64,000 nucleotides of DNA from Ypsolopha sequella (Eukaryota > Arthropoda > Insecta > Lepidoptera > Ypsolophidae): NCBI GenBank assembly GCA_934047225.1, contig OW203988.1, forward strand, positions 1,302,001 to 1,366,000. Reading direction: 5' to 3'. Both the position numbers and the translations under genes were made by a program. Every line of letters starts with the position of its first letter. The stretch's first letter is position 1. The notes below the pieces were generated by a model that worked only from the letters and a program-made list of their open reading frames with translations, was not told the DNA's origin and did no database searches. Shown here piece after piece: positions 56,646 through 64,000 of this stretch.

Positions 56646-56990
56646 TTAATTACGACAAAAGAATTTATTTCTTTCCAATGTGATATTCTTTTTTGGTGAA
56701 AAGAAATCGTCAAATTTGGTTAACACCGCATCCAATGTTGTAAATTTTTCCGGAAACTGATCGTAAACTTCACGGCATTTCGCGCCGATGACGTGTAACA
56801 ATATGTTGATCTGCACCGTTGCCGTTTTCTTATCAAGTTCACAAGCTGCAAAATATACTTTAAACGACTTTTTCCAGTTATCCCAACTTCTGCACAGGTT
56901 TCCAGAAGTTACGTTCGACACGTTATTGTCAAACTCAAATGGTAGCGGGGGCTGTAACACGGCCTCCATTGCACTTTGTATGTAGTACAC
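56646..56990 (-). pseudogene. gag N-terminal part
   Basis: 114 codons. The likely original start is the second Met (residue 8; MEAVLQPPLPFEF), which resembles the gag start of this clade. The region WDNWKKSFKVYFAACELDKK followed by LLHVIGAKCREVYD is retrotransposon gag (capsid-like, RNA packaging). The frame stops at TAA 56646-56648, and the next codon in the same frame continues gag (SESTEQYAFEI), so the stop is a premature nonsense codon. Confidence 0.8.
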
Positions 56991-57079
56991 ACTATATGTA
57001 GCACCAACTTTCTATTTGTTTACACTTTTCTGATTTATATAACAACACCGTAATTTTATATTGTAAGTTCGCAGTAAAA

Positions 57080-57093
57080 CCGCGGCTGCGCCA
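57080..57093 (-). other. Primer binding site of the LTR element
   Basis: Immediately inside the 5' LTR, the minus strand reads TGGCGCAGCCGCGG. It begins TGG, complementary to a tRNA CCA end, and resembles the tRNA-Ser-type site (TGGCGCAGTCGG) of several insect Gypsy elements. The exact tRNA was not verified. Confidence 0.75.
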
Positions 57094-57185
57094 TGTAAAG
57101 TATATGTGTATTGAACGTCAATCAAACACGGAGTACGAGCTGAGACTAATCTTTATTAGGTACCCACATCATAATAATATCAACA
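57094..57185 (-). repeat. 5' LTR (92 bp)
   Basis: Identical to 52512-52603, followed on the plus strand by the GTCGG duplication (57186-57190). At 92 bp it is among the shorter LTRs; mag-clade LTRs are known to be short. Confidence 0.95.
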
Positions 57186-57216
57186 GTCGGTTGCTATTTT
57201 TTTGTTAAAAGTTTAT

Positions 57217-58466
57217 TTTATTTCACATTTTTTAGTGTTGCTGGGTTAAATTGTGAGGTATAGGTAGTTCTTGCAAACGTGGTGTTAATATGAAACGAAG
57301 TTCAAGTGAGTATAAGTAGCCATGTTTGAGTAGCTTCCTGCTATCAGCACCCTAACACAACATGATTACCGCATTCTTGAGTTATGTGCTGTCATCCGTT
57401 GAAGAGTTCTACGGTGATGAAGCCAAGATCGAAATTCAGGTGGGTAGACTGGCAATTTTCAGCAATGCCCTGCAATGAGCACCCTAACACAAACTGGTTG
57501 CCGCAATCTAAAGTTATGTGCTGTCATCCGTTGAGGAGTTCTATGGTGATGAAGCCAGGATCGAAGGTCAGGTGGGTATTCTGATAATCTCCTTGAATCA
57601 GCACCCTAACGAAGTGATTGCCGCAATCTCGAGTTATGTGCTCTGATCCGTTGAAGAGTTCTATCGTGAATATGTTGATGAAGCCAGGATCGAAGGTCAG
57701 GTGGAAGAATGTCAATTTTCAAGTAATACCTTGTAATTAGCACCCAAGTACATAGCGATCGCCTCAATTTCGAGAGATATGCTGTCATTTTCTGAGGAGT
57801 TCCACTGCCTATCTCTGAAGACCTTCATCAGATCATGACCAAACCCAAAATAAGACCTACCTGGAAGTATACTCTTTAAAAAAAAAAAAGAATTTTTCAA
57901 ATCGGTTGGGAAATGACGGAGTTATGGAGTAACAATGCAAAAAAAAAAAAATAAAAAAAAAACATACAGTCGAATTGAGAACCGCCTCCTTTTTGAAGTC
58001 GGTTAATAAAACTACAATAATATAATGAAATTATCTTAACTGAAGACATAAATAGTAATAAAATGAAATCAAATTGAATGCAAAACTGCTTGTCTGATAA
58101 CGGCCTCTAAATCAAGTAAAATATGTGAACCAGATCACCGCCATCATCGGAAAGAGTACCCAATAGGCTGGCAGCTTCACCTCGCTGTATTGCGAGGCTT
58201 ATTCGCTGACCAAAATAGGCCCCAGCCCTTGGGTTTCCATGTTATTTAAGCTAAAAATAAATTTATTTGACCAGAAAGTTAATGTGTTTTTTCATGTTGT
58301 CAACAAAGTTGTAACAGTAACTGATTACAGGTTCTTTCAAATTAAAAGTATGCTGATTTAGTAGTTGATTTTGAAGTATTTGTTGCGGAAGATGCTTCCA
58401 AAATTTCATAGTTATAATAAAATAATAATTATTTGGAAAATATTCCGCAGCCAAAATAACAACATC
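57217..58466. repeat. Unclassified dispersed repeat with four imperfect about 130-bp units
   Basis: Between about 57346 and 57870 four diverged units contain GCACCCTAACACAA, AGTTATGTGCTGTCATCCG, GAGTTCTAYGGTGATGAAGC and GATCGAAGGTCAGGTGG. They are followed by AATCGGTTGGGAAATGACGG and a terminal GAACCGCCTCCTTTTTGAAG plus TCGGTTAATAAAAC (about 57980-58010), which I recognise as the end of a very common lepidopteran repeat. 58011-58466 is AT-rich with one complex patch (58130-58240) that I cannot assign. Short frames in the units are artefacts. Confidence 0.5.
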
Positions 58467-58833
58467 TTTAAGGGTCGATTTTACGTATCTGTTACAAAAT
58501 ATTAAGAAAAGATGACGACCAAAATTAAAATTTTAGCTGAGACAACTTATTGTTAAAAGTTGGCTATATGCATAAACATATTTTTTATGATAATATAGCA
58601 GCTTCAAAATAATTAGATTTTCCATAAGCGTGATATCAGATTATTTTAGGAATTCACGGCTGGTATCACGACTATGTAAAAGCAAATTGTTTTTTAGCTA
58701 TTGTAATATCATTAAAAATATGTTGATGCATATAGCAAACTTTTAACAATAAGTACTCAGCTAAAAGTTGTATTTTGGCCATTATAATTATTCTCAATAT
58801 GTTGTTACAATCCGAAAGAAATGACCCTTAAGA
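58467..58833. repeat. Palindromic MITE, family A (copy 3, best preserved)
   Basis: Begins TTTAAGGGTCGATTTTACG and ends CCGAAAGAAATGACCCTTAAG. It is imperfectly palindromic along its length, with CATAAGCGTGATATCAG and CTGGTATCACGACTATG at the centre and TATGCATAAACATATT in each half. Related to 3701-4063 and 20320-20692. Confidence 0.75.
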
Positions 58834-59354
58834 CATCATGACGTGACCAACTCAGTTGTGGGCGTGGCCAAATGCCATGCTGTTTCATTTCGCTATAAGA
58901 TGCACGCTCCATGAAACTTGAGAGGACAATAATTACGTAGGTACAATCGTGCCAATTTTGTCGCGGGCGCAAAATTGAATACTTGTTTTAGGAGAAGACA
59001 ATTCTGTGGAGCTTATCATATAATGATATGGGTTAAAATTAATCTAAATAACATGTTCAATGTTTGACTAGTTTTTTTTTTTATTTTGTCTAAAACAATA
59101 AAAGCACGTTCTTCTACACTTTTGGTAAAAAAACCGTTATATTTTCGTATTTTAGGGGTTTGTTGTTAAGATAGTACTCAAATTTCATGATTTTTAGTTT
59201 TTCTTAAATGTAGATCTAGATAATGTTAATTTACTCAGCCTTAAATATTATAATAACATTCCATAGTCACCCCACAATATCTTGACAGCGTTTGTGTGGC
59301 GGTTTGCGTGGAACGACGCCTTAAGCTTGCCTCGCTTCGAGGCGAAATGTGTCG
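58834..59354. other. Intergenic, no gene recognised
   Basis: AT-rich with complex patches at 58850-58990 and 59280-59350 (GGAACGACGCCTTAAGCTTG) and no domain or element end assigned. Confidence 0.4.
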
Positions 59355-60816
59355 ATAAATTGTATTGCATGTTACTTGTACAGAGTGCGTGTGTGTCCGT
59401 TATGGGAGAGAGCAGGTGACGCGTGAGTCTACATCTTCAAATAAATTGTATTGCATGTTACTTGTACAGAGTGCGTGTGTGTCCGTTATGGGAGAGAGCA
59501 GGTGACGCGTGAGTCTACATCTTCAAATAAATTGTATTGCATGTTACTTGTACAGAGTGCGTGTGTGTCCGTTATGGGAGAGAGCAGGTGACGCGTGAGT
59601 CTACATCTTCAAATAAATTGTATTGCATGTTACTTGTACAGAGTGCGTGTGTGTCCGTTATGGGAGAGAGCAGGTGACGCGTGAGTCTACATCTTCAAAT
59701 AAATTGTATTGCATGTTACTTGTACAGAGTGCGTGTGTGTCCGTTATGGGAGAGAGCAGGTGACGCGTGAGTCTACATCTTCAAATAAATTGTATTGCAT
59801 GTTACTTGTACAGAGTGCGTGTGTGTCCGTTATGGGAGAGAGCAGGTGACGCGTGAGTCTACATCTTCAAATAAATTGTATTGCATGTTACTTGTACAGA
59901 GTGCGTGTGTGTCCGTTATGGGAGAGAGCAGGTGACGCGTGAGTCTACATCTTCAAATAAATTGTATTGCATGTTACTTGTACAGAGTGCGTGTGTGTCC
60001 GTTATGGGAGAGAGCAGGTGACGCGTGAGTCTACATCTTCAAATAAATTGTATTGCATGTTACTTGTACAGAGTGCGTGTGTGTCCGTTATGGGAGAGAG
60101 CAGGTGACGCGTGAGTCTACATCTTCAAATAAATTGTATTGCATGTTACTTGTACAGAGTGCGTGTGTGTCCGTTATGGGAGAGAGCAGGTGACGCGTGA
60201 GTCTACATCTTCAAATAAATTGTATTGCATGTTACTTGTACAGAGTGCGTGTGTGTCCGTTATGGGAGAGAGCAGGTGACGCGTGAGTCTACATCTTCAA
60301 ATAAATTGTATTGCATGTTACTTGTACAGAGTGCGTGTGTGTCCGTTATGGGAGAGAGCAGGTGACGCGTGAGTCTACATCTTCAAATAAATTGTATTGC
60401 ATGTTACTTGTACAGAGTGCGTGTGTGTCCGTTATGGGAGAGAGCAGGTGACGCGTGAGTCTACATCTTCAAATAAATTGTATTGCATGTTACTTGTACA
60501 GAGTGCGTGTGTGTCCGTTATGGGAGAGAGCAGGTGACGCGTGAGTCTACATCTTCAAATAAATTGTATTGCATGTTACTTGTACAGAGTGCGTGTGTGT
60601 CCGTTATGGGAGAGAGCAGGTGACGCGTGAGTCTACATCTTCAAATAAATTGTATTGCATGTTACTTGTACAAAGTGCGTGTGTGTCCGTTATGGGAGAG
60701 AGCAGGTGACGCGTGAGTCTACATCTTCAAATAAATTGTATTGCATGTTACTTGTACAAAGTGCGTGTGTGTCCGTTATGGGAGAGAGCAGGTGACGCGT
60801 GAGTCTACATCTTCAA
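59355..60816. repeat. Tandem array, 86-bp unit x 17, almost invariant
   Basis: Seventeen units, ATAAATTGTATTGCATGTTA...GAGTCTACATCTTCAA, total exactly 1,462 bp. The only difference I found is G to A in the last two units (CAGAGTGCG becomes CAAAGTGCG). No indels. Such uniformity suggests very recent expansion. The frame running out of the last unit to 60959 has no recognised domain. Confidence 0.97.
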
Positions 60817-61245
60817 ATAAAAAAAAAGATGTAAGGGTGACGGTGCAAATTGAGATAATGAACACATTGTTCCACATCGACTTACGCAAAAATAACGCTT
60901 GTGAAATCAATGAAGACGCAGTTACTTCTTTTAGGCAAAAGAAAAGTACAACAACATGAACAATTTATTGTGTGTGTCATTTGATGTAGACAAGAACCTG
61001 AAGTCTTTTATGTTACTTATTTATGCAGTTTCTGCGCTGTCTGTAGTTGCAAAAATGTATGAGTGTACAAATTCGCGAGATGTGTTAAGACTGTTACAGT
61101 AACCGCCACGTAAGTGAGAGAGTGAGAGGTCACGACAGTAAGTTTATAAAGGCTATAGCCCCGCACCCGTTCATTTCACTTTTTTGTTTTTTTTCAAACA
61201 TATCTCAGCCCAAGTAATTTCAGTTAAATATTAGACCCAAACACT
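60817..61245. other. Intergenic; coding-like 40-codon stretch of unknown origin
   Basis: 60836-60959 is open (VTVQIEIMNTLFHIDLRKNN, then CEINEDAVTSFRQ) with more codon-like composition than the surroundings. It is not recognised and may be an exon fragment or chance. The rest is AT-rich. Confidence 0.25.
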
Positions 61246-61387
61246 TACGGTGTTACTACAAAACAGTGTTTAACTTTAGACAGTGTTTAAATCTGTCGTT
61301 GTCACCTTTTTTTTCATATTGTAAAAGAGTGACAGCAACAGATTTAATCACTGTCTAAAGTTAAACACAGTTTTGTGGTAAGACCGT
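61246..61387. repeat. Hairpin MITE, about 142 bp
   Basis: ACGGTGTTACTACAAAACAG plus TGTTTAACTTTAGACAGTG is inverted at CACTGTCTAAAGTTAAACAC plus AGTTTTGTGGTAAGACCGT, with a small T-rich loop. Confidence 0.85.
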
Positions 61388-61776
61388 TAGCCTTTCTAAA
61401 TTGTTTCGGATGGAAATTATTCTTATATTTGCTATAATGATATATCTTTTTTTTTTTCTTTTTTTAGCCTTTTTGCTAGCACGCTGATAAATAGGCTACT
61501 TCGTACATTAATATACAAAACGTACAAAGGTATACTAAAGTAATTTATACAAAGTGTGAGCAGAAAGAAGTTTCAGCAAATATAGTTCAGTTAGTTCGAA
61601 AAAAATATGGATATTAATTCAAGGCTATAGATTGCTAACAATAAAGGCTCTGTATATTCACTAATTTATTTACGGTAAACTAGGTATAACTGGATGATGA
61701 CCGATCTGCTTTGTCAGATTTCCAGTAAACAAGATTATTTCTAAACTTTTAAATTCATATTAAAAAAAAAACAAAT
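61388..61776. other. AT-rich spacer
   Basis: Nothing recognised. Confidence 0.4.
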
Positions 61777-62086
61777 TTTTAGGGTTCCGTACCCAAAGGG
61801 TAACAAATGGGACCCTATTACTAAGACTCCGCTGTCCATCTGTCCGTCTGTCTGTCTGTCCATCTGTCACCAGGCTGTATCTCATAAACCGTAATAGTTA
61901 AATAGTTGAAAATTTCACAGATGATTTATTTTTCTTGCCGCTATAACAACAAATACTAAAAAACAAAATAAAATAAATATTTAAGGGGGCTCCCATACAA
62001 AAGAAATGTTTTTTTTTACCGTTTTTATAGATAAAATGGTACGGAACCCTTCGTACGTGAGTCCGACTCGCACTTGGCTGGTTTTT
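61777..62086. repeat. GGTTCCGTACC-family dispersed repeat, near-complete copy
   Basis: Starts AGGGTTCCGTACCCAAAGGG, has GGGACCCTATTAC, a (GTCT)n run (61845-61860), CAGGCTGTATCTCATAAACC and GGGGGCTCCCATACAA, and ends GGTACGGAACCCTTCGTACG then GTGAGTCCGACTCGCACTTG. The opposed GGTTCCGTACC and GGTACGGAACC ends form short inverted repeats. A widespread lepidopteran repeat of class unknown to me. Confidence 0.7.
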
Positions 62087-63100
62087 GAAATTCTTAATTT
62101 GTGGTATTAGTTACCATTTATACTTTAAGGATTTATGTTATTTAATTTTAATGTATATTAAAACAAAACATTCCAATTATAAAAAGTTCATTTCAACCTC
62201 CAAGCTGTGTAAATAAAGCGTAACAAAAGTGCAAATAACTTCATACAACTAGATAAAACAAATGGCGGGTTCACATTCTAACCTCTTGCTTCCTCAACAT
62301 AAGTGTGCGTTTTATTCCATGTTTTGTTTAATATTTTTTGTGTTTTCTATTTAGATTTTAATAGGTGATTTTTTTAAATTAAATATGAGGTTTAAATTGA
62401 TACTACGCTTAGTATTCCCTTTAAGATTAGTTTTTATTACAATATGCTCGAATGTTTAGTTATTCATATTTGACTTAAGATTAATAGTAGATTATTTTAC
62501 GAGTGTGGTAAGGAGGCAATAACGCACGAGCGTAGCGAGTGTTTCAATCGTTTCGAGTAAGTTATTGCCCTTACTCACGTGTCAGACTACGTTTTTCAAT
62601 GCATTGTGTGATTAAATAAAAGGTTACATAATTAAAGAAAAAAGTAATTATTAATACATTTTAAATATCAATGTATCAATACATTATCATGTTCAGTTTA
62701 AAAGGCAGATATATTTTGTGTAGCATTATATTTGGACAGATAAATATAGCAAAACGGAACAAAAATAATCTTTGAGATTTTTTATTATCCTTGCTTTTCA
62801 GGTATTTACAAAATATGAAAATGGTACTGACTGATAATTAAAAAATGAAAAAAATTTAACATTCAGAACACATTACGTGGATAATATTCGATTCTTACCT
62901 TTAAATAAAAACCGAAAGAAGCCTCACCTTCCACAATAACCAAAAAGATGCTCCAACAAAACCACAAATCACATTTACCAACTCAAACATACAAATCCAT
63001 TCAGCAAACAAACTCAATATTCATAAGAATCCAAAGTCCAATTCAATATTCAAAACTTTCGCAAACTTTTCGCGACGGTAAAAATGCGAATAGGCAAAGG
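62087..63100. other. AT-rich DNA with one small inverted motif
   Basis: 62500-62580 has GGTAAGGAGGCAATAAC and GTTATTGCCCTTACTCAC flanking ACGAGCGTAGCGAGTG, a probable small repeat remnant. Nothing else recognised. Confidence 0.4.
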
Positions 63101-63310
63101 TAGTACGTTATACAGCCGCGAGAAATAGCGAGGCACTGACGCGCCGGTGAACAGCCAATCTTCAGCCCACAGAAATTACACTGCGCAGCGAATTTAAACC
63201 ATATTCGTCTGCAAATACGGATACAATTAGAGGGGTGTGACAAGCAATGCGACTAAGGAGTAGAGTAGTGATAAACGGGCGTCGCGCATGCGTCGTCGGT
63301 CGTTCAACCC
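63101..63310. promoter_or_regulatory. GC-rich island, possible regulatory DNA
   Basis: CpG-containing complex sequence (CTGACGCGCCGGTGAACAGC; GGGCGTCGCGCATGCGTCG). CGCGCATGCG resembles an NRF-1-type palindrome. No TATA or splice context was established. Confidence 0.2.
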
Positions 63311-63639
63311 TTGCACTGGATGCTGCATTTACCTCCTTGTATTAAAGGGCTCAGTATAACTGTGACGGGGTTAGATATTCACATTATGCACAAAGATAAG
63401 TCTCTCGGGAATATCAAACTTTACTAACTAGTAAATTATGTAATTATGCGTATGAAACGCGAGAGTCTAAATTATATATTTGTAATGGAAGATTGATTTT
63501 ATTTTTATTTCAATATGAAACACAGTATGTTTTTATTATTAGAACCCATGAAACATAAACGTGAACCCATATATTATCGTGTAAAGCCTAAGATAAATAA
63601 ATTAAACGATTAAAATTAATCGAACTTTGTTACACACAT
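63311..63639. other. AT-rich spacer
   Basis: AT-rich sequence with no recognised feature. Confidence 0.4.
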
Positions 63640-63900
63640 GCTGCTGTTGCGTATTTGCGTTTTAACATCTTTCCCGCTTTGTAGACCCGCTACGACGGAG
63701 TCCGAACGCAAATCACGTCAAGCTCTACGTATATGACGTATGCATTACTTCTCAGGTTGCTACGATTTCGTAGCACATATGCAAGCTACGTCGTAGTCGA
63801 AAAAGCGTACTACGCCCTACCGCCGCCACCGCGCCGCACGCCCAACGCCGCCCCACGCCGCGCCGCCACGCCATATTGCTATTACTATGCAGGTATTTTT
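63640..63900. promoter_or_regulatory. GC-rich island with palindromes near window end
   Basis: Contains GCTACGATTTCGTAGC (perfect 16-bp palindrome, 63759-63774), GCTACGTCGTAGTC and a CCGCC-rich run (63826-63870). A plus frame (63733-63921) is Arg/Pro/Ala-rich low complexity. It may be a promoter-type island or a repeat end. Confidence 0.2.
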
Positions 63901-64000
63901 AAAGTGAATTTTTGTTTATAACATAATAATTGACAACAGGTTTATGAAAAAAAAAAATGTAATTGCTGCATAAAATATTGTTATTAAAAGGCCATTAAGA

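Larger units (their letters stand above)
52512..57185 (-). mobile_element. mag-like Ty3/Gypsy LTR retrotransposon
   Basis: A 4,674-bp element on the minus strand, bounded by two identical 92-bp LTRs (52512-52603 and 57094-57185) that begin TGTTGATATT and end TTTACA when read on the minus strand. An exact 5-bp duplication GTCGG lies at 52507-52511 and 57186-57190. Order along the minus strand: LTR, primer binding site, gag with two zinc knuckles, protease, RT, RNase H, integrase, polypurine tract, LTR. No envelope frame is seen. Very short LTRs, two zinc knuckles and single-frame gag-pol match the mag clade, first described in Bombyx mori. The copy is disabled by two in-frame TAA codons and one frameshift. 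Identical LTRs imply a recent insertion. Confidence 0.93.
48982..57216. repeat. Foldback element interrupted by a LINE and an LTR retrotransposon
   Basis: The original element, roughly 350 bp, survives as 48982-49034, 52243-52511 and 57191-57216. Its ends are AAACTTTTAACAAAAAAATA plus GCAACCGACTTCAATAGTAA on the left and the exact inverted copy on the right, split by the LTR element inside GAAGTCGG|TTGC. Inner arms (GACCGATGGTACCGAAGC, CGACTTCTTTCTTCCTGAAAC, GTTATCTAGAAGTCGGCG) also pair. The left arm was hit by a LINE (duplication ATTCA), the right by the LTR element (duplication GTCGG). Confidence 0.85.

Noticed and set aside
55225..56649. Plus-strand frames opposite the mag-like gag-pol
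   Set aside because: Antisense shadows of the minus-strand polyprotein.
52512..57185. Envelope-bearing errantivirus
   Set aside because: After integrase only about 300 bp of AT-rich non-coding sequence precede the polypurine tract; no envelope frame.

Overview
This is a gene-poor, AT-rich stretch of eukaryotic nuclear DNA, most likely from a lepidopteran (moth or butterfly). It is packed with transposable-element debris and tandem arrays. The evidence for Lepidoptera is the repeat content as I recognise it: a mag-clade Ty3/Gypsy element with very short LTRs, Helitrons ending in a GC hairpin plus CTAG, non-LTR (LINE) fragments of CR1/Jockey and RTE type, tRNA-related SINE sequence, and many foldback MITEs. 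No repeat database was searched, so family names rest on motifs and recall. I found no host protein-coding exon that I would defend. There are no rRNA genes, CRISPR arrays or bacterial-type features.

Layout. 1-5.0 kb: AT-rich DNA with foldback elements, one carrying a tRNA-like core, and a 67-bp x 9 array. 5.1-9.6 kb: three nested Helitrons, one holding 32 copies of a 55-bp minisatellite. 9.6-22 kb: dispersed repeats, decayed LINE pieces (one with a tandemly amplified RT segment), a possible core promoter near 16.2 kb, and a 1.76-kb inverted repeat. 22.8-24.4 kb: a reverse-oriented Helitron containing an exon-like fragment and a hAT MITE with a clean 8-bp duplication. 24.4-31.4 kb: MITEs, a SINE, a 28-bp array and a hAT element. 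31.5-33.5 kb: a 5'-truncated LINE with most of its RT. 33.8-34.8 kb: a 1-kb foldback. 35-48.7 kb: a decayed LINE, 43-bp and 35-bp arrays, several foldbacks and a short Helitron. 49.0-57.2 kb: a foldback element hit by a LINE in one arm and a mag-like LTR retrotransposon in the other. 57.3-64 kb: further repeats, including a nearly identical 86-bp x 17 array.

The only long coding regions belong to retrotransposons. In the LTR element, gag, protease, reverse transcriptase, RNase H and integrase lie in order on the minus strand between identical 92-bp LTRs, but two in-frame stops and one frameshift break them. In the 49-52 kb LINE, endonuclease and RT are split by a frameshift in an A-run. These genes serve their own elements and do not form a host pathway. 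The most informative content is the record of nested insertions, where duplicated or split target sites let the order of events be read directly.
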